Shown here: positions 38,103-48,109 of the stretch, one piece after another
Layout of the letters: the number at the start of each line of letters is the position of its first letter
How positions within the stretch are numbered: position 1 is the stretch's first letter
Assembly (NCBI RefSeq): GCF_026410195.1
Contig: NZ_JAPMLM010000068.1
Span: 191,001-255,000 of the forward strand
Length of the DNA stretch: 64,000 nucleotides
Reading direction: 5' to 3'
DNA from: Xanthomarina sp. F2636L
GTDB lineage: Bacteria > Bacteroidota > Bacteroidia > Flavobacteriales > Flavobacteriaceae
The notes under the pieces: model-generated
Databases searched by the model: none
What the model saw: only the letters and a program-made list of their open reading frames with translations
Told to the model about the DNA's origin: nothing
Translations under genes and position numbers: made by a program

Positions 38103-40148
38103 GTGAAACTACTTGATTTTGTTATAGTTAAGCTAACCATTTACCTGGTTACAGGCATTCTGTTATCTCGTTTTATTGATATTTCCCTACTCATTTCGAC
38201 TGAAATTTTTGGAGTACTACTTATTTTATTAACTCTTATATATTTTATTTCAAAACCGCAATTAAAGAAGACTATTTGGTTTGGACTCATTTCTTATATT
38301 ACGATGATTTCTTTAGGCATCTTGCTAGTGACCCTTCACAATCAAAAAAATCATAAAGGCCATTATTCTTACAGTTCTGTTTTTATACAAGACAGCATTT
38401 TGTCAGTAACACTTAAGGTTTCAAACAGGTTAAAACCAAACAATTTTAACGATAGGTATGTAGTTAGTATTTTAAAAATCAATGAGGTTTCTGTTAAAGG
38501 TTTATCCTTATTAAACATTAGAAAGGATAGTTTGACTCGTGCATTTGATGTGGATGATATTCTTATTATAAAAACACAAATTCATGCAGTAAAAGCCCCT
38601 TTAAATCCAGATCAATTTAACTTTAAAAAATTTCTAGAAAATAAGTACATCTATTCGCAGATATATTCAAAATATGAAGATGTTTTTATAGCAGAAACAA
38701 AGACATCCTCAATTTATGGCTATGCCGATGCTATTAGAAAACACATAAACAGCAAGCTCCAAAATCATAATTTTAAACCTGATGAGCTCGCTATAATAAA
38801 TGCATTGCTTTTAGGACAGAGACAAGGGTTAAGCGAGAACATTTATAACGATTATAAAAATGCTGGATCCATACATATTCTTGCTGTTTCGGGTTTACAT
38901 GTCGGTATTATCCTCTTGTTTTTAAACTTCATTTTTAAACCTATAGAATTTATAAAGTATGGGCATGTTTATAAAATTATTGCAATTATTATATGTTTAT
39001 GGGGCTTTGCCATTATTGCTGGATTATCTGCATCAGTTTTAAGGGCTGCACTCATGTTTAGCTTTGTGGCTGTAGCTATGAATATAAACCGACCAAGAAA
39101 TACTTTAAACATATTAGCTGGTTCTGCCTTTGTATTATTGTTATTTAACCCCAACCTCCTATTTGATGTGGGCTTTCAACTAAGTTACTTGGCCGTAATT
39201 GCCATTGTTACAATTTATCCATTATTATATAGTATTTGGCGCCCAAAATACCCAGTAGCAGATAAATTTTGGCAAGCGTTTATTGTATCTATTGCAGCTC
39301 AGTTTGGGGTATTACCTATAAGTATTTATTACTTTCATCAAATTCCAGGCTTGTTTTTATTATCTAATGTAATCGCAATTCCTTTTCTAGGATTTATATT
39401 AGGATTCGGGATTATTATAATCATTTTATCTACCATAAATTTTCTTCCAAGTTTTCTCTCTACTTCTTACGGAAAAATAATAGAGAGTATGAATCTTTTT
39501 TTTAAATGGATTGCAAAACAGGAAGCTTTTTTAATTCAAGATATTTCTTTTAACATCTTTCAGGTAATAGCTAGTTATATCCTAATTATTACCCTTTATC
39601 ATCTTTATACAAAGAAAAGTTACAAACAAGTATTATACGTTTTAGTAGCCATTTTAATAGGTCAGAGTGTTCTTATTACAACAAAGTATTTCACAGAAAC
39701 TAAAGAGCAGTTTGTGGTTTTCCATAAAGGAACTTCTTCTATTATAGGGTTTCATAAAGGGAGAGCTTTACAATTGCATCATAGTTTAATTGATTCTGTC
39801 GAAGCAAAAAATACTATGATTACTAATTATACTACTAAAAATCATATTACAGAGATTCAAGAAGAAAGCTTACAGACTATGTATAAAATAAATAACAAAT
39901 GGCTGCTGGTAGTGGATAGTTTGGGAATTTATAATATTAAATCCTTTAAACCCGAGTATGTATGGCTGAGGAATTCTCCTAAACTAAATTTAAACAGATT
40001 GATAGATTCCATCCAGCCTCAAGTAATTATTGCAGATGGGAGTAATTACAAATCTTATATAACACGTTGGGAAGAAACTTGTAAAGCACAAAAAATCCCT
40101 TTTCATCATACATATAAAAAGGGAGCATTTGTTATCAAACTTAAATAG
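38103..40148 (+). CDS. ComEC/Rec2-family competence protein
   Basis: 681 residues, polytopic. N-terminal spans, a DUF4131-type periplasmic domain (about 90-210) and the Competence domain, with the channel signature HILAVSGLHVGII (about 257-269) and several spans to about 520. The C-terminal 150 residues lack the HxHxDH metal motif of the metallo-beta-lactamase domain found in longer ComEC proteins, so this is a short form. ComEC forms the channel for single-stranded DNA entry; whether this strain is competent is unknown. The start is GTG at 38103. Confidence 0.9.
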   Translation: MKLLDFVIVKLTIYLVTGILLSRFIDISLLISTEIFGVLLILLTLIYFISKPQLKKTIWFGLISYITMISLGILLVTLHNQKNHKGHYSYSSVFIQDSILSVTLKVSNRLKPNNFNDRYVVSILKINEVSVKGLSLLNIRKDSLTRAFDVDDILIIKTQIHAVKAPLNPDQFNFKKFLENKYIYSQIYSKYEDVFIAETKTSSIYGYADAIRKHINSKLQNHNFKPDELAIINALLLGQRQGLSENIYNDYKNAGSIHILAVSGLHVGIILLFLNFIFKPIEFIKYGHVYKIIAIIICLWGFAIIAGLSASVLRAALMFSFVAVAMNINRPRNTLNILAGSAFVLLLFNPNLLFDVGFQLSYLAVIAIVTIYPLLYSIWRPKYPVADKFWQAFIVSIAAQFGVLPISIYYFHQIPGLFLLSNVIAIPFLGFILGFGIIIIILSTINFLPSFLSTSYGKIIESMNLFFKWIAKQEAFLIQDISFNIFQVIASYILIITLYHLYTKKSYKQVLYVLVAILIGQSVLITTKYFTETKEQFVVFHKGTSSIIGFHKGRALQLHHSLIDSVEAKNTMITNYTTKNHITEIQEESLQTMYKINNKWLLVVDSLGIYNIKSFKPEYVWLRNSPKLNLNRLIDSIQPQVIIADGSNYKSYITRWEETCKAQKIPFHHTYKKGAFVIKLK

Positions 40149-40154
40149 CAGCTT

Positions 40155-40700
40155 CTAATTTGAAAACTCAGGTTTAAAAGCACTATAATAAGCTGAAAAA
40201 TCTTCTTGTGTTTTCATACTAGTATGAGCATTTTCCTTAAACAATTTTAAGTAAACTTCTAATTGCTGAGGCGTTTTATAACCAATTACCGGACTTAAAA
40301 ATTCTCCTTTTTCATCTAGGAATAATATAGTTGGATACGATCTCACACTAAAATATGCCGATAATTCATGTTGTGAATTGCGTCTATTTGCATTTGCTGG
40401 ATTATAGCCAGGATTTGAAAACGTATTTCCTTTAAAATTAATGGTTTCATTCCCTTCAGCATTAAATTTTACCGCATAATAATACTTGTTTACATAATCT
40501 GCAACATCCTTTTTCTGAAAGGTATTTTTATCTAACATTTTACATGGGCCACACCAATTGGTATAGGCATCTATCATGATTTTTTTAGGATTTTTCTTTT
40601 GAAGTTCCACGGCTTCTTCTAAACTTACCCAATTAATTTCTTGGGCAGTTATACTTGTAACAACAAGCATTAAGGCGATTAGGGATACTACTTTTTTCAT
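40155..40700 (-). CDS. secreted thioredoxin-family protein
   Basis: 181 residues. A signal peptide (VVSLIALMLVVTSITAQ) is followed by a thioredoxin fold with the redox motif WCGPCK (about 49-54) and the cis-Pro in SYPTILFL (about 122). An insertion near residues 85-115 (NPANANRRNSQHEL) resembles the DUF255/thioredoxin_7 type. It acts in the periplasm, probably on disulfides; the partner is unknown. It converges on comEC with seven bases between. Confidence 0.9.
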   Translation of the reverse strand: MKKVVSLIALMLVVTSITAQEINWVSLEEAVELQKKNPKKIMIDAYTNWCGPCKMLDKNTFQKKDVADYVNKYYYAVKFNAEGNETINFKGNTFSNPGYNPANANRRNSQHELSAYFSVRSYPTILFLDEKGEFLSPVIGYKTPQQLEVYLKLFKENAHTSMKTQEDFSAYYSAFKPEFSN

Positions 40701-40895
40701 TTATTATTTATTTTATTGTTATCTTAAGTTGAAGATATTCACTTAATCTTCTAGGTATTTTGTTAAACTTAGTCGAAATATTCTGAAATGCTTACTTATA
40801 TATGACAGTTTTTTTAGATGTCTATTGAAAATAAAATTGATTTTCAAACATATTGATTTTAAGTCTATTTCTTTCAAAAATTATTCCTAAAATAT

Positions 40896-40925
40896 AAAAA
40901 ACACTTCAAAATTGAAGTGTTTTTT
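40896..40925 (-). terminator. terminator after the POT transporter gene
   Basis: Perfect stem ACACTTCAA / TTGAAGTGT with an AA loop and A5/T5 flanks, 24 bases beyond the stop of the transporter gene at 40949. Confidence 0.88.
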
Positions 40926-40948
40926 ATAAATTTTAACGTTTAATTCGA

Positions 40949-42736
40949 TTAACGAACACCATGCATTAAGCGTTTAAGAACAGGGTTTAGAGCCATTGAT
41001 ACTAATCCTACAACTACAGGAATTATAGCAAAAATTAAGAAGAATGTTCCTAAAGAATATTGTTCCGAGATTTTATCAATCATTCCACCCATAGTATTTG
41101 CTGCTTTTTGTCCAACGGCTATAGCCAGATACCAAACTCCAAACATAAAACCAATCATTCTAGCTGGTACTAATTTACTCAGGTATGAAAGTCCTAATGG
41201 AGATAAGCATAATTCGCCCATTGTATGGAACAAGTACGCTAGAATCAAGAATATCATACTTACAGAAGCTGTTCGAGCTCCGGGAGGAATATCAGATGCT
41301 CCATAAGATAAAATAGCAAAACCAAATCCTAATAACACCAATCCAATACCATATTTCATAGCAGCACTTGGATTATATTTACTTTCCCACCACTTAGAGA
41401 ATATAGGTGCAAGTGTAATGATAAAGAATGAATTAAGAATTCCAAACCATGTAGCATCAACGGTCATTTCTGTTTGACTAAATTTGTCATATAAACGGAA
41501 AATAACTAACCCCCATACTAAAGCAAATGCAATAGCAAGCACAATGTTGGAAGCTCCAATTTTAGTAAATGTTTTCTTGAATATAAGAGTAATAACATAG
41601 GTTATTATTATCAATGGAATGGTCGTTAATAAAGCATCAATTATTTTAAAAATACTTGCTGCATTTCCAGTCAGACTTCTATCTGTATAGTCGTTCGCAA
41701 ACAAAGTCATTGAACCTAAAGATTGTTCAAAAAACGCAAAGAAAAATACAGTAAAAAGAGCGAATATAGTTACAGCAATAAGTCTATCTCTAACTATTGG
41801 TAAATAGCGAGCAATTCGTGTTACCAATAACACTAGAAACAATGCCAATGCAGCAAGAACCACAATGTTTGTTCCACTCATACCACCAATCTCAAAAGGC
41901 ACCAAAGATTTAGAATAAATCGTTTCCAATGGATCATTAAAGAGATAGAGCAAGCCACCTAGAGACGATAGGATAATTAACAGATAATCAAAATTTGTAA
42001 ATGGATTAAGCTTTATTTCAGCTTTCAATTCCTCTTCCACTTCTTCTGTATCTGTTGAATCTACATTATGCGACAACACAACTTCTTCCTTTCTAGCCGG
42101 TTTATCACCTACTTGTCCAAAAATTTTATGAGCCAATATAAATTGAAGCATTCCCAATAGCATAAAAATTCCTGCTAAACCAAAGCCCCAATGCCATCCA
42201 TAATTTTCAGCGAGATATCCACAAAGCATCATTCCGAAGAAAGCACCTGCATTTACACCCATATAAAAAATAGTGTAAGCACCATCTTTTTTAGATTCTC
42301 TAGTTTTATACATTTCAGATATAATAGAGGTAATATTAGGTTTAAAGAAACCCGTTCCAATAACTAATAAGGCAAGACCTATATAAAAAGTAAGCGTAGT
42401 ATCAAAGGCCATTGCAGCGTGACCTAGTGTCATCACCAAACATCCTATAATTACAGCAATACGATATCCAGTATATTTATCGGCAATCCAACCACCAACA
42501 ATTGGAGTTAAATACAGTAAAGATGCATAAGTTCCAATTAATGCTAAAGCATGTTCACGTGGCCAATCCCATCCAGGATTATCACTCATCATGGGTGCTG
42601 TTAAAAATAAAATAAGAAGGATTCGCATTCCATAGAAGGAAAAACGCTCCCACATCTCTGTGAAAAACAGGATAAATAATCCTACCGGATGCCCAAGTAC
42701 GGTGTCTTTAAAAAGATTTTCAATATCTGTATTCAT
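40949..42736 (-). CDS. POT-family proton-dependent oligopeptide transporter (first copy)
   Basis: 595 residues, polytopic inner membrane protein of the major facilitator superfamily. The proton-coupling motif ExxERFxxYG appears as EMWERFSFYG (about 27-36), then GGWIADKYTGYR, the POT signature around TIFYMGVNAGAFFGM and the C-terminal GELCLSPLGLSYLSKL. A cytoplasmic loop (about 210-240) is acidic. It imports di- and tripeptides with protons. A paralogue lies 38 bases upstream and a DPP-IV peptidase beyond it, a natural peptide-use operon. Confidence 0.95.
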   Translation of the reverse strand: MNTDIENLFKDTVLGHPVGLFILFFTEMWERFSFYGMRILLILFLTAPMMSDNPGWDWPREHALALIGTYASLLYLTPIVGGWIADKYTGYRIAVIIGCLVMTLGHAAMAFDTTLTFYIGLALLVIGTGFFKPNITSIISEMYKTRESKKDGAYTIFYMGVNAGAFFGMMLCGYLAENYGWHWGFGLAGIFMLLGMLQFILAHKIFGQVGDKPARKEEVVLSHNVDSTDTEEVEEELKAEIKLNPFTNFDYLLIILSSLGGLLYLFNDPLETIYSKSLVPFEIGGMSGTNIVVLAALALFLVLLVTRIARYLPIVRDRLIAVTIFALFTVFFFAFFEQSLGSMTLFANDYTDRSLTGNAASIFKIIDALLTTIPLIIITYVITLIFKKTFTKIGASNIVLAIAFALVWGLVIFRLYDKFSQTEMTVDATWFGILNSFFIITLAPIFSKWWESKYNPSAAMKYGIGLVLLGFGFAILSYGASDIPPGARTASVSMIFLILAYLFHTMGELCLSPLGLSYLSKLVPARMIGFMFGVWYLAIAVGQKAANTMGGMIDKISEQYSLGTFFLIFAIIPVVVGLVSMALNPVLKRLMHGVR

Positions 42737-42774
42737 TGCAATAAGTATTTAGTTTAGTTAATTACTAACATGAA

Positions 42775-44361
42775 TTAATTAATTCCGTGCATCATTTTCT
42801 TTAGTTTCGGATTTAAAATCAATAAGATTACAGCAGCGAAAATAGGGATGGCTGCAATAATTAAGAAAAAGGTAGACATAGAGTATGTTTGTGAGATTTG
42901 ATCAATATAAGACCCTGTCATTCCTGCAATAAAGTTGGCAATAGCCGAAGCTGTAAACCAAAGTCCAAACAACAATCCAGCTAATCGTTTAGGCGACAAT
43001 TTAGACACATAAGAAAGCCCTACTGGAGACAAGCATAACTCTCCCGTTGTATGAAAAAAGTACGCCATTATTAACCAAATCATGCTTACAGATGCACTAG
43101 TTGCACCTTGAGGGATACTATTAGAACCTACAGATAAAACTACAAACCCTATTCCTACTAAAGCTAAGCCCATTGCAAATTTAACAGGCCCAGAAGGATT
43201 CCAAACTTTTTCCCACATTTTACTAAATGAGGATGCTAAAGTGATGATAAAAAAGGAGTTTAGAATTTGAAACCAAGAAACTGTTACTTCTGTTTGCTCA
43301 AGACTAAATTCTCTATAAACTTTCCAACCTCCTAAAATCCATATAATTACAAAAGAAATTGCTGTAAAAATTATTGTTAAAGGATAAGTCTTATATATTT
43401 TCTTACCTAAACCATAAAGTACCCAAGAAACAATTAGAATTGGAAAAATGGTTAAAATAGCATCTATCCATTTAAAAATAACACCTGTGTTACCTTCTAA
43501 AACTCTTTGTGTGTAATCTTTGGCAAAAACCGTCATAGATCCACCAGCTTGCTCAAAGGCAAAGAAGAAGAATATACTGGCAACCATTAAGATCCCTACA
43601 ACTACTAATCTATCTCTAACAATATGCGATGGAGTTTCAATTTCATCTTCATCGTCTGCAATTTTTTCTAAATCTGCTTCAAATTGTTTTTTAGGTTTCT
43701 CTCCAACTATTCCAAAGATATTTTGTCCAAAATAGAATTGTAACATTCCAAATAACATAAAAACACCAGCCAACCCGAAGCCATAGTGCCATCCAATTTT
43801 CTCACCTATATAACCACAAAGTAACATCCCTAAGAAAGCACCTGCATTAATACCCATATAAAAAATGGTGTAACCAGCATCCTTCTTGGAGCTTGTATCT
43901 GGATATAAATTTCCTACCATTGATGAAATATTTGGCTTAAATAAGCCGTTTCCTAAAATCATCATTACAAGTCCTGCATAAAAGAAATTAGGACTAACCA
44001 TTTCGAAAGCCATAGAAGCATGTCCTAAAGTCATTATTAGAGCTCCTAATAAGATAGCTTTTCTAAATCCAGTAAATTTATCTGCAATCAGCCCTCCCAA
44101 AAGTGGCGTTAAATAAACTAATCCGGTATACCAAGCATAAAGTTGCATAGCATCTGCATTAGTCCATTCCCAGCCTCCTTTACCTATTTCGGTTATTAAG
44201 AATACCGTTAATAGAGCTCGCATTCCATAATAACTGAAACGCTCCCACATTTCTGTAAAAAACAACACGAACAATCCTGCTGGATGCCCCATTACCATAC
44301 TATCATCAATTCTCTGTTTAGAAAGATGCTTGATTAACGCTGAATCTTTTTCTTGGCTCAT
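42775..44361 (-). CDS. POT-family proton-dependent oligopeptide transporter (second copy)
   Basis: 528 residues; clearly a paralogue of the next gene. It carries EMWERFSYYGMR (about 33-44), GGLIADKFTGFR, TIFYMGINAGAFLGM and GELCLSPVGLSYVSKLSP. It is about 65 residues shorter: relative to its neighbour it lacks a pair of spans around the middle loop. The difference suggests the two have split peptide preferences (inference). Upstream is the DPP-IV gene, 66 bases away. Confidence 0.95.
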   Translation of the reverse strand: MSQEKDSALIKHLSKQRIDDSMVMGHPAGLFVLFFTEMWERFSYYGMRALLTVFLITEIGKGGWEWTNADAMQLYAWYTGLVYLTPLLGGLIADKFTGFRKAILLGALIMTLGHASMAFEMVSPNFFYAGLVMMILGNGLFKPNISSMVGNLYPDTSSKKDAGYTIFYMGINAGAFLGMLLCGYIGEKIGWHYGFGLAGVFMLFGMLQFYFGQNIFGIVGEKPKKQFEADLEKIADDEDEIETPSHIVRDRLVVVGILMVASIFFFFAFEQAGGSMTVFAKDYTQRVLEGNTGVIFKWIDAILTIFPILIVSWVLYGLGKKIYKTYPLTIIFTAISFVIIWILGGWKVYREFSLEQTEVTVSWFQILNSFFIITLASSFSKMWEKVWNPSGPVKFAMGLALVGIGFVVLSVGSNSIPQGATSASVSMIWLIMAYFFHTTGELCLSPVGLSYVSKLSPKRLAGLLFGLWFTASAIANFIAGMTGSYIDQISQTYSMSTFFLIIAAIPIFAAVILLILNPKLKKMMHGIN

Positions 44362-44427
44362 AAGTTTATTTAGTTAATTAGTGTTTTATTCTTTAATTTT
44401 TGCTTTTTATTTAATCTATTCTATTGT

Positions 44428-46617
44428 TTAATCTCTTTTATCTCCTAAAGTTCTATCTATAAAATCAGTCATTTTAGTAAATAAATGTAGACGGGTGTTT
44501 CCTCCATAAATTCCATGGTTTTTGTCTGGATAAATCATCCATTCAAATTGTTTATTAGCTTGAACTAAAGCTTCCACCATACGCATGGTGTTTTGTACAT
44601 GTACATTATCGTCTGCTGTTCCATGAATTAGTAAAAAGTCACCTTTTAACTTATCTACATGGTTTATTGGCGAATTATCATCGTAACCACTAGGGTTCTC
44701 CTGAGGTGTTGTCATATAGCGTTCTGTATAAACTGAATCGTAAAAACGCCAACTAGTAACCGGAGCCACTGCAATAGCCATTTTAAAAACATCGTTTCCT
44801 TTAAAAAGTGCATTACTACTCATAAAACCTCCATAGCTCCAGCCCCAAATTCCTATTCGTGAGGCATCAATATATGATAATTCTCCAAGTTGTTTGGCAG
44901 CTTCAATTTGATCTTCAACTTCAAATTTTCCTAATTCTTTTTGAGTTACTTTTTTAAAATCAGCTCCTTTTAATCCTGTTCCTCTTCCATCCACACAAGC
45001 TACAATATATCCTTTTTGAGCTAGATACTGATACCAGTAATCGTTAGAATTATTCCAACTGTTAGAAACACTTTGAGATCCTGGACCTGAGTATTGATAC
45101 ATAAAAAGTGGATATTCTTTAGAGTCATCAAAATTAGCTGGCTTTATTAACCACATGTTTAAGTCGTTTCCATTAACATAGATGGTGCTAAATTCTTTTG
45201 GCGAGATACTATATGCAGCTAACTTTTGTAAAAGCTTTTCGTTGTCTTTAATTTTTTTAATTAAATCTCCAGATTTTGCATCGTTCAAAGTATATTCAGG
45301 AGGCGTAGTTGCATTTGAAAACGAATTGATGAAATATGAGAAATCCGCACTAAAAGAGGCTCTATTAGTGCCTTCATTTTTAGTTAATCGCTCTTTACTT
45401 CTTCCATTAAGCTTTATAGAATAGGCATCTCTATTAATAGATCCATTTTCAGTAGATTGATAAAATATCTTATCCTGCTTTTGGTCGAAACCATAATAAC
45501 TAGTTACTTCCCAATTTCCTTTGGTTACTTGGTTAAGTAGTTCGCCATCTTTAGAATAATGATAGATATGATTGTTTCCATCTTTTTCGCTTGTCCAGAT
45601 AAAACTATTATCCTTTAAAAAAGTAAGATCGTCAGTAATATCCACATAAGCCTTATCTCTTTCTTCAAGGATTAATTTATTTGAATTATTTTCAGCATCA
45701 ATCAACCATAAATCCAATTCATTTTGATGTCTGTTTAAAAAATGAGCACTTAACACATCGGGATTATTCGTCCATTTAATTCTAGGAATATAAAAATCGC
45801 TATACTCCTTATTTACTTCTATTTCTGAAGCTTTATCTGTAGTTAAATTATACAAATAAAGTGAAACAGTCGCATTAGTTTCACCAGCTTTTGGGTATTT
45901 AAAAACGTCCTGAGTAGGATATAATTCTGAACCATATACATCCATGGAGAATTCTGGCACATTTGTTTCATCAAAACGAATAAATGCTATTTTGTTACTA
46001 GCTGCATTCCATTCAAAGGCTCTTACAAAACCAAATTCTTCTTCGTAAACCCAATCTGTAATACCGTTGATGATTTTATTTTTTTCACCATCAAAAGTTA
46101 TTTGAGTTGTTTTGCCAGACTTTAAATCTTTAATAAAAAGATTGTTTTTATAACCATATCCTAATTTGGTACCATCTGGAGAAAAGGTTGGTTCTTGTAT
46201 TTTTTCTTCAGCAACTAGAGTTACCTGCTTTGTTTTTGTATCAAAAATGTAATATTTTCCTAAAGACGAACGTCTAAAAATAGACTCAACATCCGTAGCT
46301 AAAAGAATTTGACTCTCGTCGTCGCTAAATGTATAATTCGTAAAATAAGGGATACTTTCAATATCGGTTGAATTAACCAATGTTTTTACTTTTTTTAAAG
46401 TCTTATAATCGTAAACTTCAATAGAAGTCGTTCCAGAAGCTCTATCAAAATTAAGAACAGAGTATTGCTGACCGTTTTTCATGGAATGTAAAGCATCCAT
46501 ACTTTCTGTTCTGAAGGCTCCAGACCAGATTTCCTCAAGAGTTATTTCTTTATTTTGTGCTGATGTTAAGAAAGTTGCAAAAATGCAAAATAGGAGAAGG
46601 TGTTTTATGAATTTCAT
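44428..46617 (-). CDS. S9B dipeptidyl peptidase IV family protein
   Basis: 729 residues. A signal peptide (HLLLFCIFATFLTSAQ) precedes a DPPIV_N beta-propeller (about 60-470) and a C-terminal S9 alpha/beta-hydrolase domain. The triad is Ser in GWSYGGF (about 606), Asp in GTADDNVH (about 678) and His in DKNHGIYGG (about 713). The substrate-holding Glu pair appears in WVYEEEFGF (about 197). It removes X-Pro or X-Ala dipeptides in the periplasm; the products suit the two POT transporters encoded next to it. Confidence 0.95.
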   Translation of the reverse strand: MKFIKHLLLFCIFATFLTSAQNKEITLEEIWSGAFRTESMDALHSMKNGQQYSVLNFDRASGTTSIEVYDYKTLKKVKTLVNSTDIESIPYFTNYTFSDDESQILLATDVESIFRRSSLGKYYIFDTKTKQVTLVAEEKIQEPTFSPDGTKLGYGYKNNLFIKDLKSGKTTQITFDGEKNKIINGITDWVYEEEFGFVRAFEWNAASNKIAFIRFDETNVPEFSMDVYGSELYPTQDVFKYPKAGETNATVSLYLYNLTTDKASEIEVNKEYSDFYIPRIKWTNNPDVLSAHFLNRHQNELDLWLIDAENNSNKLILEERDKAYVDITDDLTFLKDNSFIWTSEKDGNNHIYHYSKDGELLNQVTKGNWEVTSYYGFDQKQDKIFYQSTENGSINRDAYSIKLNGRSKERLTKNEGTNRASFSADFSYFINSFSNATTPPEYTLNDAKSGDLIKKIKDNEKLLQKLAAYSISPKEFSTIYVNGNDLNMWLIKPANFDDSKEYPLFMYQYSGPGSQSVSNSWNNSNDYWYQYLAQKGYIVACVDGRGTGLKGADFKKVTQKELGKFEVEDQIEAAKQLGELSYIDASRIGIWGWSYGGFMSSNALFKGNDVFKMAIAVAPVTSWRFYDSVYTERYMTTPQENPSGYDDNSPINHVDKLKGDFLLIHGTADDNVHVQNTMRMVEALVQANKQFEWMIYPDKNHGIYGGNTRLHLFTKMTDFIDRTLGDKRD

Positions 46618-46739
46618 TAAAATGTTTCTTTTGAATAAAATAATGTCAAGTTTACTAAAAATTAAGCAAAAAACAGTAAATATTAACAGTTAAATAGCCT
46701 TTTAAAACACAACTAATCTAAAAATAGTAACAAGAAGAG

Positions 46740-46747
46740 TATCTTTG
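46740..46747 (+). promoter_or_regulatory. -7 promoter box of mvaA
   Basis: TATCTTTG, a full match to TAnnTTTG, 17 bases before the ATG at 46765. The leader would be about 10 bases. No clear -33 TTTG. Confidence 0.5.
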
Positions 46748-46764
46748 TATTTTAATTTAAATTC

Positions 46765-48084
46765 ATGAGCAAATCTATTTCTGGCTTTTCTAAACTTTCT
46801 AAATCACATAAAATCGATTGGATAGTCGCTACTTATTTCAATAAAAATGAAAATGCTAAAAACATTATCAAACAATATTGGAATTCTAATATCAAGCTAC
46901 AACAGTTACACGACGAGTTTATAGAAAACACCATTACCAATTATTACTTGCCATTTGGCGTGGCACCAAATTTTTTGATTAATGGTAAAATGCACGCCAT
47001 TCCAATGGCTATTGAAGAAAGTTCTGTTGTTGCAGCTGCTAGTAAAGCAGCAAAATTCTGGTTAGAAAGAGGTGGTTTTAAAGCTGAAGTATTATCGACA
47101 ACAAAAATAGGACAAGTACACTTTATGTTTCATGGGGATTTTGAGGTTTTAAATACATTTTTTAAAACCATAAAACCCAAACTAATTGAAGCTGCAAAAC
47201 CCATTACCAAAAATATGGAAAAGCGAGGTGGAGGCATTATTGACATTGAGCTACGTGATAAAACTAAGAGTATTGAAGGCTATTTTCAGCTGCATGCAAC
47301 CTTTGAAACCCTAGATGCCATGGGAGCCAATTTCATCAATTCATGCCTAGAACAGTTCGCCAAAACCTTTAGGGAAGAGGCACTTGATTATGATGGTTTT
47401 TCTCAAGATGAGCAGTCCATCGATATTATTATGAGCATTCTTTCTAATTATGTTCCTAATTGCCTGGTAAGAGCTGAAGTGAGCTGCCCGGTTAAAGATT
47501 TAACAGAAGACCCATCAATAGACGCAAAAGAATTTGCTAAGAAGTTTATTCAGGCTGTTAAGATTGCTGAAATAGAACCTTTTCGAGCAGTGACTCATAA
47601 CAAAGGTATTATGAATGGCATTGACGCAGTTGTTCTTGCAACTGGAAATGATTTTAGAGCCGTAGAAGCTGGGGTTCACGCCTTTGCCTCTAGAAATGGC
47701 AGCTATAGCAGTTTGACACATGCAAAAATTGAAAACGATACCTTTTATTTTTGGATTGAGATCCCTTTAGCTTTAGGAACTGTTGGTGGCTTAACTAGCT
47801 TGCATCCTTTAGTGAAATTAGCCTTGGAATTATTACACAATCCAACTGCCAAAGAGCTTATGCAAATTGTAGCTGTTGCTGGATTGGCACAAAATTTTGC
47901 TGCCTTACGCTCATTAACAACTACTGGAATCCAAGAAGGCCATATGAAAATGCACCTGATGAATATCTTAAATCAGTTTGAAGCAACCGAAAAAGAAAAA
48001 GCCACATTAATAGACCATTTTAAAACACATACTGCAACACACAGTGCGGTTGTGGAAGCTATAAAGAGTTTAAGAAAACCATAA
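46765..48084 (+). CDS. mvaA: hydroxymethylglutaryl-CoA reductase, class II (degradative type)
   Basis: Interconverts HMG-CoA and mevalonate. 439 residues, the class II length. Seen: ENTITNYYLPFGVAPNFLING near 52, the catalytic Glu in AIEESSVVAA (about 90), the NAD(P) region and GTVGGLTSLHP (about 343). Although the family is called degradative, in flavobacteria that use the mevalonate route for isoprenoids it is taken to act in synthesis. It is followed after 25 bases by a GHMP kinase of the same pathway. Confidence 0.94.
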   Translation: MSKSISGFSKLSKSHKIDWIVATYFNKNENAKNIIKQYWNSNIKLQQLHDEFIENTITNYYLPFGVAPNFLINGKMHAIPMAIEESSVVAAASKAAKFWLERGGFKAEVLSTTKIGQVHFMFHGDFEVLNTFFKTIKPKLIEAAKPITKNMEKRGGGIIDIELRDKTKSIEGYFQLHATFETLDAMGANFINSCLEQFAKTFREEALDYDGFSQDEQSIDIIMSILSNYVPNCLVRAEVSCPVKDLTEDPSIDAKEFAKKFIQAVKIAEIEPFRAVTHNKGIMNGIDAVVLATGNDFRAVEAGVHAFASRNGSYSSLTHAKIENDTFYFWIEIPLALGTVGGLTSLHPLVKLALELLHNPTAKELMQIVAVAGLAQNFAALRSLTTTGIQEGHMKMHLMNILNQFEATEKEKATLIDHFKTHTATHSAVVEAIKSLRKP

Positions 48085-48109
48085 ATAACAAAAAACTATT
48101 TTCAAATTA

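Noticed and set aside
38103-40148. Frameshift in comEC because the metallo-beta-lactamase part is missing
   Set aside because: The frame is intact to its stop, and short ComEC forms without the metal motif are common in this phylum.
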